Below, piece after piece: positions 1 to 10,369 of a stretch of DNA of 64,000 nucleotides (the first letter of the stretch is position 1; each line of letters begins with the position of its first letter). The stretch is from the NCBI GenBank assembly GCA_051294375.1, contig CM119270.1:15870081-15934080 (forward strand), in the 5' to 3' direction. The position numbers and the translations under genes were made by a program. A model generated the notes under the pieces. The model had not been told where the DNA came from, ran no database searches, and was given only the letters and a program-made list of their open reading frames with translations. Origin of the DNA: Paraspadella gotoi. Lineage: Eukaryota; Chaetognatha.

Positions 1-906
1 AGATTTGACGGAAGAAAGAATCGGGAAAAACTTCGCAATGACGATGGAATCGAAAATTTAATCACAATAAGAAACCGAAATCTAATAAGAATAAATCTGT
101 AGGACAAAATAACTTATAGAATCAGGAGGAGTCACGCGAAAGTCGAGAATGTGAATCGTGACGGTGAATCGTGACGGTGAATCGAAAGGCGTGAACCTGC
201 AACTCGGGAATCCTTCACCAATGAATTCAATTATCCTTTTTTTTTTTTTTTTTGCTGTGACACGAAAAATTTGATGTTACGAATAATTTTTTATTGAATG
301 CCATAAAAAGTTGATTTTTTAGTTTCTAATTAAAACTTGCGCAGGCCATCCAGTGAGCTTTGGAAGTCACCCTTTGAGAGAGATCACTGTCGCTGTGAAT
401 TTCACGCCGTTCCCGTTCGACATCATTAAATCACTTCCGTCAGAGATCTAATGATTTAATATTTTATCTAATGATCTAATGATCGAATGATCGAATGATC
501 TAATGAACTAATGATCTAATGATCACTCTTTAACAAAATAATTCTATTAGTCGCAAAGTCGAAAGAGGTTCTCCCGATTCAAAGATTCAAAGATACACGA
601 AGTAATATGATATTATATAATAAAATATATGATATATTATATACAATATACAATATGTGTATAATTATAAAGAGAAAAAATGTTAGCGAACGAAAAAGAT
701 TAAAAGATTTAGTTTCGTTTCGCGTTGAGCCAACTTAAATGGAATAGTTAAAAGAAAAGTAAAACCTGGGCCGCATCTCCCCTTTAGTCTTTATCGCCAC
801 AATTTTTTTCTTCTTTTCTTTTTTCCTCCTTTTTTGTTGTTATTTTGCCTGGAGCCAGAAACTTTGCTTCAGTTGGCGTCTCTGTGTGTTTATGCGCCTT
901 TTTATC

Positions 907-909
<3 letters not shown>
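1..909. other. AT-rich sequence, no gene seen
   Basis: No exon-like frame, splice pair or RNA gene is recognisable here. The stretch has homopolymer T runs (about 235-254) and an AT dinucleotide-rich tract near 607-665. It leads into a (CT)n microsatellite. Confidence 0.5.
464..525. repeat. 8-bp tandem repeat, ATGATCKA
   Basis: About seven consecutive copies of an 8-base unit (ATGATCTA or ATGATCGA) are visible. Each unit contains the palindrome GATC. The array is short and lies in otherwise unremarkable AT-rich DNA. Confidence 0.7.
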
Positions 910-991
<82 letters not shown>

Positions 992-1135
992 TCCTCTATT
1001 TCCTATCTTCCTCTTCTTTTTTTTTCTTTTGTGTTATTCATCTCTTTCCTCCCTCTCTTTCTTTCTGCTCACCTGTATGTTTACCCTCTTCTACTTTCTT
1101 TCTCTCTCTCTTTCTCTGTCTCTCTCTCTCTCTCC
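910..1135. repeat. (CT)n microsatellite with imperfect extension
   Basis: A pure CT run covers about 910-984. Imperfect CT and T-rich pyrimidine sequence follows, with a second CT run near 1100-1132. The Ser/Leu-rich open frames across it are simply the translated repeat. Confidence 0.9.
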
Positions 1136-2035
1136 TCCTTTCCTCTTCCTAGATTTCCTTCCCCGACAATTTCGCATTTGTTTGTTTACTTCGTTTGTTT
1201 TGTTTTGTTTTCTGTTTGCTTTTCCTCAAAGTCGAGTAGACGGGTCCGCCCGAAATAAAAAAAAAAGGTAAATTAAATATAGGCGCCTTTTGTTTATTTA
1301 TTTGCTTAAATTTAAAAGCGGTTTTCTCCCCTTTTAAACGACTTTATTACCCACCTCCCCAACTATTTTTTTTATTCCCGGCTTCATACGATTATGATTT
1401 CAAAATTCAATTTCGAATAATTGTTTTTAACGCGATTCAACCATGGCAATTAGCGTTTGCTGCCAGAAATGGCAATCGTTATTGCAACCAACGTCTAAAT
1501 GTTCCGCTCAAGCGCATCGAGCGTTGAATGTTTCGTTGCACGAACTGAGTTTACGTCAGAAATGAATTGATCGCGAGCCTTTGACTCGGGACCGTAACCA
1601 TGGAAACAATTAAAAGGCAATCCAATTGTTGTTCGATGCTTACAAGCAAAGAAGTGTTAGCCGCTTACGTCAATAAAATCTCAAGACTGCAGAAGCAGTA
1701 AGAGCTCATTTTGTCGACTGATATTGGAAACTCAAAATGAGAAAATCGAGAAAATTAATTAATTTTGAAAGAAAAAGTCTGGTGAAAAAAAAAACTGAAT
1801 GCAAAAAACAAAAAGAAATAAAAGGATTGAAAAAGAGAAAAAATTAAACAAATTAACAAACTAGTATTATGAAATTGGTACAACCAATACAAAAATTATC
1901 CATTCATTTCAGTTAAAGAATAAAATTATAATAAAAATATGTTTAATCTGCTGCTACTGGTTTTTTCTGAAAGGGATTTAAAAATTTTAAAAACCTCGTC
2001 ATCTCTTTCCCCCCCCCATGCTTTCTGCTACTCGT
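1136..2035. other. No recognisable gene
   Basis: Mixed-composition sequence without a credible coding exon. The part around 1440-1680 is less AT-rich and looks like unique sequence, but I see no open frame of useful length with splice signals. Confidence 0.4.
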
Positions 2036-3665
2036 AACGCGTCTCTATCTTACCTCTTATCTCATCACTGCTCTTTTCTCTCTCTCTAACCTCTCCTGCT
2101 TTACCCTGCTCAGCTCCTCTTTCTCTCTTCTAACCCTCTCTGCTTTACCGCTCTCACTCTTCTTTCTCTCTGCTATCCTCTCTGCTTTACCTCTCACTCT
2201 GCTTTCTCTCTCCTTATATTTGGATTTCCCTCTCTATCTTTACCACTCGTGCATCTTTTCGGTTCTCTCTAGTTCCTCTCGATTCTTATTCCCTCTTCAC
2301 TCTGCTTTCTCTCTCTGAGGACCCTCCTCTCTTTACCGGCTCCTCACTTGCTTTTTCTTCTCTACCGCTCCTCTCTTTCCGTCTTCTCACTGCTCTTTCC
2401 TCTGTCTCTACCGTCTCGTCTCTTTAACGCACTCGTCACTCTCTTTGCTTCTCTCTTACCCGTTCTCCTTTACCTCTCACGTGCTTCTTTCTCTCTCTAC
2501 CCCTCCTTCTCTCTCTCTCTCTCCTTACCTGCTTCTTTACTCTCTCCTCGTTTCTCTATTATCGCCTCTCTCTTTACCCTCTATCTCGTCTTTTCTTCTA
2601 CGCCTCTCTCTTTACCCTCTACGTCGTTTCTTTCTACCTCTCTATACCCCTCTCTCTCTTGTCTTACCCCTTCCTCCTTCACGTTCTCTTTCTCTCCTCT
2701 ACCTCTCTCTTTAACGCCTCTCACTCTCTTTCGTCTCTCGTTACCTCTCTCTCCTTTACCCTCTCAACTCTCTTTCTTCTCTCTAAGTGTACCTTCTGCT
2801 CTCTGTTGACCTCTCACTCTCTTTCTTTCTCTCTCACCCTTTCTTTACTGCTCACTTCTTCTTCTACCTGCTTCTTTCTCTCAACTTTTCTTTAACCCTG
2901 CTCTCTTTTAGTCCATGCCCTCTCACTCTCTTTCTTCCTTCTCTACCCGTCTCTCTTTACCGCTCTCACATCTCTTTCTCTCTCTAGCCTCTCTCTTTTT
3001 ATCCGCGTGCTCTAACTGCGTCTTTGCTCTCTCTATCCCTCGTATCTCTTTACCCCACCTCTTCTCTCTCTAAACTCCCTCTCTACTTTACCCTCATCAA
3101 CTCTCTTTCTCTCGCTACCGCTCATCTCAAAAGGTAGTGAGCATGTTTCTTACGTCCACCTCTTTCTCCCTTACCTGATTTCCTCTCTTTAGCTTTCTCA
3201 CTCTCGTTTTCTCTCTCTAGGTCCCTCTCTCTTTACCGCCTCTGCACTCATCTTTCTCTTTCTCTAGTATCCCTCTTCTCTTTACCTGCTCCTGCACTCT
3301 CTTTTCTCTCTCTACGCCTCTCATCGTTTACGCCTCTCACTTGCTTTTCTTTCTCTCACCGTGCTCCTCTCTTTACCATGTCTCTCACTGCTCTTCTCTT
3401 GTCTTCCTATTCCCTCTCTCGTCTTTACCCCGTCACTGGGTTTTTTTTTTGGCAGGTCTCTTTCTCTCTCTACCCCTCTCTCTTTATCCCTCTCGACTCT
3501 CTGTTCTTGCGTGCTCTAAAGCCCTTCTCTTTTAAGCGCCTCCTCACTCTCTTTCTCTCTCTACCACTCCTCTCTTTAACCGCTCATTGCACTCTCTTTC
3601 TCTTCTCTACCATACTCGTCCCTTCCCTCTCACTCTCTTTCTCTCTCTAAAGCCCTCCTCTTTAA
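2036..3665. repeat. Degenerate 36-bp pyrimidine minisatellite
   Basis: The tract is a long array of a 36-bp unit that reads roughly CTCTCTTTACCCTCTCACTC followed by TCTTTCTCTCTCTACC. At that period about 45 units would fit. Units differ mostly by single inserted bases, which looks more like uncorrected read error than slow divergence. The same unit reappears at 5538-5580 and, much cleaner, at 18437-18885. Serine/leucine open frames here are repeat translation. Confidence 0.85.
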
Positions 3666-4236
3666 AACCGCTCTAGTGCACTATACTCTAGGCTAACGAG
3701 ATAGTTTTTCTGACGAAATTCTCTTGGCCTATAAAAACACGAAGGGGTTTGGTAATATCTATTGTAATATGCATATGAAGGTAAACAAATTACAAAATAA
3801 CAACGCCAGGGAGTGAGAGAAACGTTTCCTCCTTCGGAGCCACGGGCTAAAACACCGAAAGATTTTTCGCGACAGAATCGACGAAAGGTTACAATCGTTT
3901 TTAATTGTTACAAAGAAAGAAAAGTGGGTCATTTCTAAAACACTGGCCGAGATGTTCTTTTGGGTTGGCACCAGAGTATCTGACACGCAGCCCTCCTAAA
4001 ATATAATTAATTAAGAGTTACTAATTACTATTAATTAGTTCAAAAAAAGAAAACGAAAAAGAAATAGAGGACGGAGCAATAAAACAAAGTACTGAACAAT
4101 AACACGTGGCTCAGGAGAAAATAAAAAATAAATGCAAACTAAATAATTAGGATTAAAAACAAGTTGGATAATGTGCTAATAGTTATAAACTAGAGGACAA
4201 GAGACGGGGCGTCATAAATTAAAACATTGTGTCTGA

Positions 4237-5512
4237 GAATAAGCCGGCTATAAGCAAAGGTAAAAATAGCAATATCAATAAATGATCAATACTAAAACGC
4301 AAATTTGGCAAGCTCAAATGTGAAACAACTAAAAATGTTTAACATATTTCTCTTGGCAAACCTCAAGCCTAACTAGTCTGACGGACGTTCGTAACGCCAT
4401 TGTTTTAACTTAGAACGGATTCTGTTGAAATATGAATTAGACTCAATTATATAGGGCAATCTAATATACTCAATTTTAATTTCAAAATTACTTTTGGCTA
4501 CTTAACTATCCAAACTATATTGATGCAAAAAAAAGTTCTGATCTAAATTCTTTTATCAAGTGTGCCGTTAGCATCCACTATGGGATCTCGACATGGGCTG
4601 CCAAGAAACCTAGACTTAGGACATCGGGATCCACTGTGTGTTGTTACGCCTGTTGATATCCGTGGTGCCGTCTGAAGGCTTTAAAATTAATTAAGTGATG
4701 AGCATTGATTGATCAAGATTACAAATCGGATAAAATATAAAAATAAGTGGTTGATATTGACCAATGATTTCTAAAATGATGACTACATAAATCTTTTAAC
4801 GGACGAAGGTATAGTGATGATAATAGATATGAGTATAATTTGATACTGTTACTGTCGTTGCCTAAGAGTAAACATAATGTGATAGAAGTCAGTCCGCGCA
4901 GATTCTAAATGCGGAAGCTCACGCTAAATTTCAACCGTATCGGGTCGGATTAGAGTTCTTTTTATATGAGTGTATATCATTCACAAAATAGGATGGCATT
5001 TAATTTTACTGTAAATGAATAGACTACTAACAAATTAAACTATTAATTAAATTAATTAACTTTGGCATCCACTGATTATGTACTTTAGCCGTCACATAAA
5101 TATGTGACGCTTTGATCTATCGTCTAAATGATGACCTGTTACTCTGTAACCTTTTGACTTTGAGCTTTGGTCAGCCAGACGGGGTAGCAGCGCCCGCCTG
5201 TATTATGAAGGTCAGTTCAGTCTCTGTCCACTATGGTACATACGTTGCAATTTCAAAGTATTTGTTTCAAAATTTTTTAACATGTCACATCCATCCTGTC
5301 TCATTTCAAAAAATTATATGCATCAAAAAAATATATTATTATAATTATTATCTAATCAATACAGTTACTTTATCACTATAACTGACATTTTAATATTATT
5401 ATTTCCTTTCAACATTGTTATAAACAATTATGTAATAACCAATTAAATTTGGAAAAAAGTAACCTGCATTCTATTTATTCATGAATAAATTAAGATTTTT
5501 AAAAATTTTCTT
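4237..5512. repeat. 1.2-kb repeated element, copy 1
   Basis: This AT-rich segment is repeated in the same orientation at 11241-12385. Shared landmarks include GAATAAGCCGG at the start, GACGTTCGTAACGCCAT, ATCTCGACATGGGCTGCC and the AT-rich tail. No coding capacity or terminal repeat is evident. It may be a non-autonomous mobile element or a further duplicated host segment. Its right side is cut by an N gap. Confidence 0.75.
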
Positions 5513-5537
5513 NNNNNNNNNNNNNNNNNNNNNNNNN
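5513..5537. other. Assembly gap (25 N)
   Basis: Exactly 25 N, a fixed-length spacer between contig pieces. It joins the 1.2-kb element to the 36-bp minisatellite. Confidence 0.98.
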
Positions 5538-6505
5538 TCTCTCTACCCTCTCTCTTTACCCTCTCACTCTCTTTCTCGTGACAGCGTCTGTAATCAATGT
5601 TTGGTTTGGGCTCTGAGGCTTTCTGCATAAATCAATAACCAAACAAAAAGTGTTCCCGCAAAAATAATAATATAAAAAAACATAACAATTTGTATCATTT
5701 TTTTCCCTATTTTTTTTTTTTTTTTCTCGCTATTTTTTTGTTTGCAGAAACGAAATGGAACATAAAATCCAGAAGAAAAAAGAATGACCGACTAATGGCA
5801 TTTTTTTTTTTATTCAACCGAATTCATTCATTTCCAGCTGAATAATATTTTTATATTTATGAAGACTTAAAAATATCATCATCTTATGCAAATAAGCTGT
5901 CAACAAGGAGAGAAAAGAGGGAAAATAGATTTATAAAAGTTTTTTAAAATTCATTTCTCATTTTTTTTAAAAAATAATTTCTCTCAAGAGATTTTTCTTT
6001 CTGTCCTTTCATCTTTCTGTCTTAGTATCATTCCCCTTCTATTTCTTTCTTTTTCTCTTTCTTTTTACACTTTGTCCTCGTCGTCGATTTAATAAATTCA
6101 TAAAATCTGACAGAAACTTTTTATTTCCTCTCATCAAACTTCACTCCTGGAAAAAGTCGATGTTTGTTTTTAAAGTTCGCCAACTTTTTTAAAAACTTAA
6201 CTCTTATAATTTTGCATCATTTTCTTCCTCAAACGTACGATGGTTTTATTGTCCGGGTATTATTACTTTGTCAGTCTGTCGGCCTGTCTATTTTTCTGCC
6301 GGTTCACTTCTCGATCCATATTTCGTCCACCTCTGCCTGTTAGCTTTAAACCTGCAGCTGAAATAGTTTTATTTAGTTAGTTTAACCCTTACATTCCAAC
6401 GACCCTCGACTAAAATTGTTTTCCACCTTGCCCACTTCAGTGTCCCCATTATAACTTAACCTCCCCACTTTCCCCTTACCAAACCCCGACCCCTTACCCA
6501 CCCAG
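5538..6505 (+). other. Minisatellite remnant and presumed Cadps intron
   Basis: 5538-5580 is the 36-bp minisatellite unit. The rest is AT-rich, T-run-rich sequence ending in a C-rich tract and the acceptor CCCACCCAG that precedes the Cadps exon at 6506. No upstream Cadps exon (first half of the PH domain) was found between 1 and 6505. Confidence 0.6.
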
Positions 6506-6685
6506 AGATGCAAGGAGGCACTTACTTCTTCAGCTGCGTCCGCGAAGGCGACAACGTTCTCTTCGCCTGCGACGAGGAAAGCGACCGTCAGCTTTGGATC
6601 CTCGCCATCTATCGGGCGACGGGGCAAATCCACAAACCGCTTCCGCCCCCGACGGCCAATTCGCAGCTCTCCCGGCTGCAAGGGG
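6506..6685 (+). CDS. Cadps: Cadps (CAPS) exon: end of PH domain
   Basis: Internal exon of the calcium-dependent secretion activator, which primes dense-core vesicles for exocytosis; its PH domain binds PI(4,5)P2 at the plasma membrane. The exon begins after acceptor CCCACCCAG with two bases completing a codon, then encodes 59 residues and one further base before donor GGTGAGT (phase 1). Visible blocks are EGDNVLFACDEESDRQLW and AIYRATGQIHKPLPP. These correspond to family blocks such as EGDTVIFASDDEQDRILW and AMYRATGQSHKPVPP, including the conserved Trp of the PH C-terminal helix. The A of the in-frame ATG is 6508, but this is not the gene start. The frame is intact in this copy. A second, indel-broken copy lies at 19825-20004. 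The earlier PH exons are not in the window. Confidence 0.93.
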
Positions 6686-6827
6686 GTGAGTGTTTAGAGT
6701 TAGGTGAGGGAGAGAATATGGTTTGAGAAGCCATGAAGCAGATTCACGGATAGAGCAGATTGATCGAGAAACCATCGACTCTTCATCTCTTACTCTCTCG
6801 ACTTACCTGACCTTACCCACTCATCAG

Positions 6828-6964
6828 ATTCCGAACGAGCGAAGAAACACGGGATGGACGAGTACATCTCCGCCGAACCCGCCAAGTTCGATCACCACGA
6901 TCTCTTTCGGACGCTGCAGAGCCTCACCCTCGACGTCAGACTCGCCGACGCCTTTTGTTCGATG
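6828..6964 (+). CDS. Cadps: Cadps (CAPS) exon: post-PH linker
   Basis: Next exon of the secretion activator, 142 bases after the previous one. After acceptor CACTCATCAG two bases join the G left by the upstream exon to make Asp. It then reads SERAKKHGMDEYISAEP, KFDHHDLF and LQSLTLDVRLADAF before donor ATG|GTAAGT (phase 0). The fly and vertebrate proteins have the same order (RARKHGMEEFISADP, FDHHSLF, LQSLTLDYRLND), and FDHH and LQSLTLD match the arthropod version closely. The next conserved block of the family (GWFSPGQ and onward) does not follow within the window on this strand. The gene therefore continues elsewhere, across a very long intron, or this is an assembly fragment. Copy 2 is at 20151-20294. 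Confidence 0.93.
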
Positions 6965-7063
6965 GTAAGTTCGACGAGTGAGATCCGGATTAAGCCTCAC
7001 CTCTTTTCCAATTCAATCGGATTATATTTCGAGAGTGGAAAATGTCTGAGGATGATTTTTTTT

Positions 7064-7180
7064 TAGTTGGACCGCGAGTACTCGCGGAGCAACTCTATAA
7101 GTCACTTTTGGTTCGGTATGTCGGTCGGTCGGTATGTCGGTTGGTATGGATGACCGTCGGTCTGTCCCACTTATGTTAAA
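7064..7180 (+). repeat. Palindrome-led dispersed repeat module
   Basis: In the presumed Cadps intron a T-run and AGTTGGA are followed by a perfect 16-bp palindrome, CCGCGAGTACTCGCGG (7072-7087). Then come CAACTCTATAAGTCAC, TTTTGGTTCGG and a run of GTCGG-type units. A similar order (T-run, AGTCGGA, hairpin, GACTCTATAA, TCACTTTT, CGGTCG) opens the insertion at 37451. The duplicate at 20393 has lost one base of the palindrome. Confidence 0.6.
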
Positions 7181-8452
7181 AATGCATATAATTCGCCTAT
7201 AGTTAGTTTCTCATTTGTTAAGACAGGAAAAAACCTCAAATCAAAGGGACTGCAAGCGCCGCATTCAGAAAATCCTAAAACTGTAAAGAATAAAAGACTC
7301 GCAAGTCTTAAATACAAGGGCTAAGAAAGTTTTTTACTCATTTTATGTCATGTCATGTCATGTCATATCATGTGATCAAAAGGAAATACACGTGAAAATA
7401 AAGTCGCTGCGGCGCAACTCATTGGAATCACCGTTCTTGTTTTTTTTTTCGTTTTTGAGATACGCAGATACTTTTTGTACATGACTTGGGGGGGAAAACA
7501 AATCGGACAGATAGACAGAGACAGACAGACGGACAGACGGACAGTCGGTCGACGTGGGAGTTGATGTCTAAATTTCACTACAGCCACATACAGATGCTTC
7601 GTTCTCCGACGCAATCCTTTCAATCTTAATCATCTTGGTTGTCGGCGCCAGCGGACCCCACGGTTCGGCCAGCGACCAGCGTTGGTCCATCGCGCTTCAT
7701 TTTATGAAAATATTAATTGCTGTTTGACTGGTTTGACTTTCAATGTCTCTTGACATTGAGATTGCAGATGGGTTTAAAACTTGAGAAGGGGAAACTTTAG
7801 ACAACCACCTGGGATATTTGATCACCATACAGATAAACTGGTATACATTGAAACAGCGAGCCTCAGTTCAGCATTTGATTAATATTATATATATAATATA
7901 ATATATAATATTTGCCGTAAATTTAAAACAATGAGTAACACATATAAATTGTTTGTAATAACTGATTCGATTCAATTCGTTTGATACAATGACATATAAT
8001 CACCATGTATGAAACACCGATAATAAAATGGGATGGATTGAGAGAGATAGAAAGAGGAAAGGAGGAAAAGACGATGAGGAAGGAAGAAGAAGATGAGGAG
8101 GAGAAGGAGGAAGAGGAGGAAGAAGTAGAGGAAGGGAAGGAAAAAGGAGAAAGGAAGGGAGGAAGAGGGGCAAGGGATAAATAAAAATACGAACAAGGAT
8201 CGACCCGCGATTGGATATATAATTTTATGAATTACAGTGCGACCCCCTACAAAAGTTAAACCAATCGAAAGGATTTTTTTCCAATTTTTTTTTTTTTTTT
8301 TTTTTTTTTTTAGCAAAACGTGACTTTAGCCTTATCGCTAGAAATGAAGATAAAAATTGAGAAAACCTTGATTTTCATAAATAGGAGAAACCCATCCATA
8401 TATTGACCAAATAATTTTCTGTTCTTTCGCCAAACCGAGAATTGAAATTTCG
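7181..8452. other. Region between Cadps exon and Ect2 stop codon
   Basis: No exon seen. Contents are short GTCAT repeats near 7347-7375, a GACA/GACG-rich tract near 7503-7545, an AT-rich tract near 7880-7915, a purine-rich GGA/GAA tract at about 8040-8180 and an A/T homopolymer at about 8272-8312. On the - strand this would include the Ect2 3' UTR; I could not identify a convincing polyadenylation site. Confidence 0.5.
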
Positions 8453-8932
8453 TTACGATTCGTGACTCTTAAAATTGAAAGCCTTGGAGATCGTGGATTT
8501 GGTTCCTTTGAAGATTTTGGGAAATTTGTTCGAACTCAAAACGACGCCGAGTTCTTCCGGCGTCAGGTGTTCCATCTCAACGTCCCAAGCGGCGTCGACG
8601 TTGTCCTCCCCTGCTCCGCCGCCGCTTCCGCTGCAACGGCTGACGTTCCGCCGCAGCGTCTCGAAAAACTCTTTCGCGTCGGAGGCTGCTTTGTTATTTC
8701 CGGCGGTGACGGCCTGAAAGACGCAGAGACGCCCGGCGCGCGTCGGCTCCGGCGTCGTCGGCGTCTTCGGCGGCGCCGCAGAGTCCGGGGCGTCCTCTGG
8801 GGCGTCGGCGGGGACGAAGTCGGCCAACTGCGGCGTCGTTGTTGCAGTCGTTGTCGTTGTTGTCGTCCGCAATGAAAAGGTGGGACCTCCGTGTTCTTTG
8901 TGAACGACGGCGAAGGTCGGTTTCGTGTCGTC
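8453..8932 (-). CDS. Ect2: Ect2 last exon: rest of PH domain and polybasic tail
   Basis: Terminal exon of the Rho guanine-nucleotide exchange factor Ect2 (fly pebble), which activates RhoA at the cleavage furrow. Read from 8932 downward after acceptor TTGGTTTCACAG, it begins DDTKPTFAVVHKEH, matching the ECT2 PH strand around CHNAFALLVR. It later reads LCVFQAVTAGNNKAASDAK and EFFETLRRNV, matching LLSFQMT and the C-terminal PH helix NWLKMLCRHV. It ends with a Lys-rich tail (KIFKGTKSTISKAFNFK), comparable to the family's membrane-binding polybasic cluster, and a TAA at 8453-8455. Between the two PH blocks sits an unusual insertion of about 50 residues, Thr-rich then Pro/Ala/Asp-rich. The phase does not match the 9974-10104 exon perfectly, which I attribute to indels. 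Copy 2 is at 21799-22285. Confidence 0.85.
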   Translation of the reverse strand, partial: DDTKPTFAVVHKEHGGPTFSLRTTTTTTTATTTPQLADFVPADAPEDAPDSAAPPKTPTTPEPTRAGRLCVFQAVTAGNNKAASDAKEFFETLRRNVSRCSGSGGGAGEDNVDAAWDVEMEHLTPEELGVVLSSNKFPKIFKGTKSTISKAFNFKSHES

Positions 8933-9973
8933 CTGTGAAACCAATCACGGTTATTTTACTAATGACCCTTCGATGAGATTTAAAATAATTTAAAATCAAG
9001 TGATTAAATCCGTTTTAAAGAGCTTTTGCGATGCAAGAGCTGAGAAACACCCCCCCCCCCGCAGTGCAATATAGACGGTAGACTGCAGAGGCGAAAGAAG
9101 AGGAAGAGAATTCTAGACTTAGAAAATTTTCTCTTCCGTTAAGCAAAAAAAAAAAAATATTTAAAAAGAAAAAAAAAACGAACGAACGAAATTTCCCGAA
9201 ACGCGTCCCCCCCTCTTCCGATATCACCCACCCCCCTACTCCTTCACCCCCCCACCCCCTTCCATAAAAAAACTGTTGACGCGCAAAAGTCGTAAGTTTA
9301 GACGATCGGCTTTTCGCACCTGCCGATGCATTAAGAGCAGGTGCCATCTGCGCTAACAGGTTAAATATCAGAGAGGGTGATATACCGGGTGATATCCCAG
9401 TCAAAAAGCCTAAAAGGTTATATTTAGGTTAAATTGTACAAGATTAGAAAGGGATTTAAATTAATAAATTAGCTTTTGTGGACGGAAAAGGTGACGTCTT
9501 AAACTGACGATCATGTGGAGATTAAGAGACAAATGCCACTCTTGTTGCGGTCACCTGATGCTGATGGTTCCGTCAATAAAAAATCTTTCACGTCTCATAA
9601 GAATCATCATTTTTTTCGTTCGCCATTGGACGATAACATCTCGCTTCTGCCAATTCTCCTCTAAACATAAATACATATAACTACATATGACATACACAAT
9701 GCAAATAACTACATACGCATATCTACAATATAAAACTAAAACTACATATAAAACACTTCCTGGGTGAATTTGGCAATTTCCCATCAGCCCTTTTCGGAGG
9801 TCGTTGCCTCATTTGCAATACTTGTTTGATTAACGGATCTTAATCAGTTTCTTCACCACTTTTCTCTCTCTCTCTCTTCTCTCTCTTCTTCTCTCTCTCT
9901 CATCTCTCTCTCTCTTCTCTCTCTCTCTCTCTCTCTCTCGTCTCTCTCTCCCCTCCTTTCCATCTTCTCCAAC
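8933..9973 (-). other. Ect2 intron
   Basis: Intron between the last two Ect2 exons. It holds C-runs at about 9052-9060 and 9205-9260, A-runs near 9145-9178, and on the + strand an imperfect (CT)n tract at about 9863-9951. In the transcript that tract is a (GA)n run just after the donor of the upstream exon. Confidence 0.6.
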
Positions 9974-10104
9974 CTGCATCTTTGGGCCTGACGAGTGCGA
10001 GATTCTCATTCAACTTCAAGGGAGAAGAATTGTACGGCGCCTTGGCCACGCCCCCCACGCGAGACTTGGACATCCGGCGCCGCTTGCAGACCGCGAGGGA
10101 ATCG
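9974..10104 (-). CDS. Ect2: Ect2 exon: early PH domain
   Basis: Exon of Ect2 read from 10104 downward. The acceptor CTCTCTCTCTTCAG is made of a TCC/CT microsatellite. Its first base C completes the Asn codon left by the 25606-25688 exon (AA|C), giving FLFNDSLAVCKRRR, which matches LFLFNDCLEIARKRHK of the family. It continues through a basic loop to SPLKLNENLALVRPKDAG, weakly like the family's SLKHIHLMPLSQIKK. The duplicate at 23323-23453 supports a reading closer to YKFFSLKLNEI, so this copy probably carries compensating indels in the second half. The donor is GATGCAG|GTTGGA. The exon sits between a pyrimidine tract upstream and a (GA)n tract downstream in the transcript. Confidence 0.82.
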
Positions 10105-10200
10105 CTGAAGAGAGAGAGGGAGGAGGAGGAGGAGGAGAAGGAGGAGGAGGAGGAGGAAAGGGAAAAAAAGGAACAGTTGAAGAAAAGGAGAAAAGAAAAT
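10105..10200. repeat. (GGA)n/(GA)n purine tract at an Ect2 splice acceptor
   Basis: On the + strand this is GAGAGAGAGGGAGGAGGAGG and similar. On the - strand it supplies the polypyrimidine tract of the adjacent Ect2 acceptor. Glu/Lys-rich + strand frames across it are shadows. Confidence 0.8.
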
Positions 10201-10369
10201 AATGAGTGACAAGAAATAAATAATGAAAACAGATGATGCGATTAGTCGGATTCGGATGAGAGAGAAACAATGATACAGATGGTGAAAGGAGAGGAGAAAA
10301 ATGGGGGAGAGGGATACGAGAGAGAAAGGATGTTCATAGGGAGAAAGGGGTTTCGGGGGATTTCAGAAA

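Noticed and set aside
834-1271. Ser/Leu-rich open frames
   Set aside because: They are translations of (CT)n repeats; no splice signals or homology. The same applies to frames in 2348-3650, 18226-18714, 31047-31553 and 43163-43518.
8462-8875. Plus-strand Arg/Val-rich frames
   Set aside because: Shadow of the Ect2 last exon on the minus strand.
9982-10209. Plus-strand frame with FKGEELYGALATPP and Glu/Lys-rich tail
   Set aside because: It looks protein-like, but it is the antisense of the Ect2 PH exon whose minus reading and splice sites match the family, and its tail is a GGA repeat.
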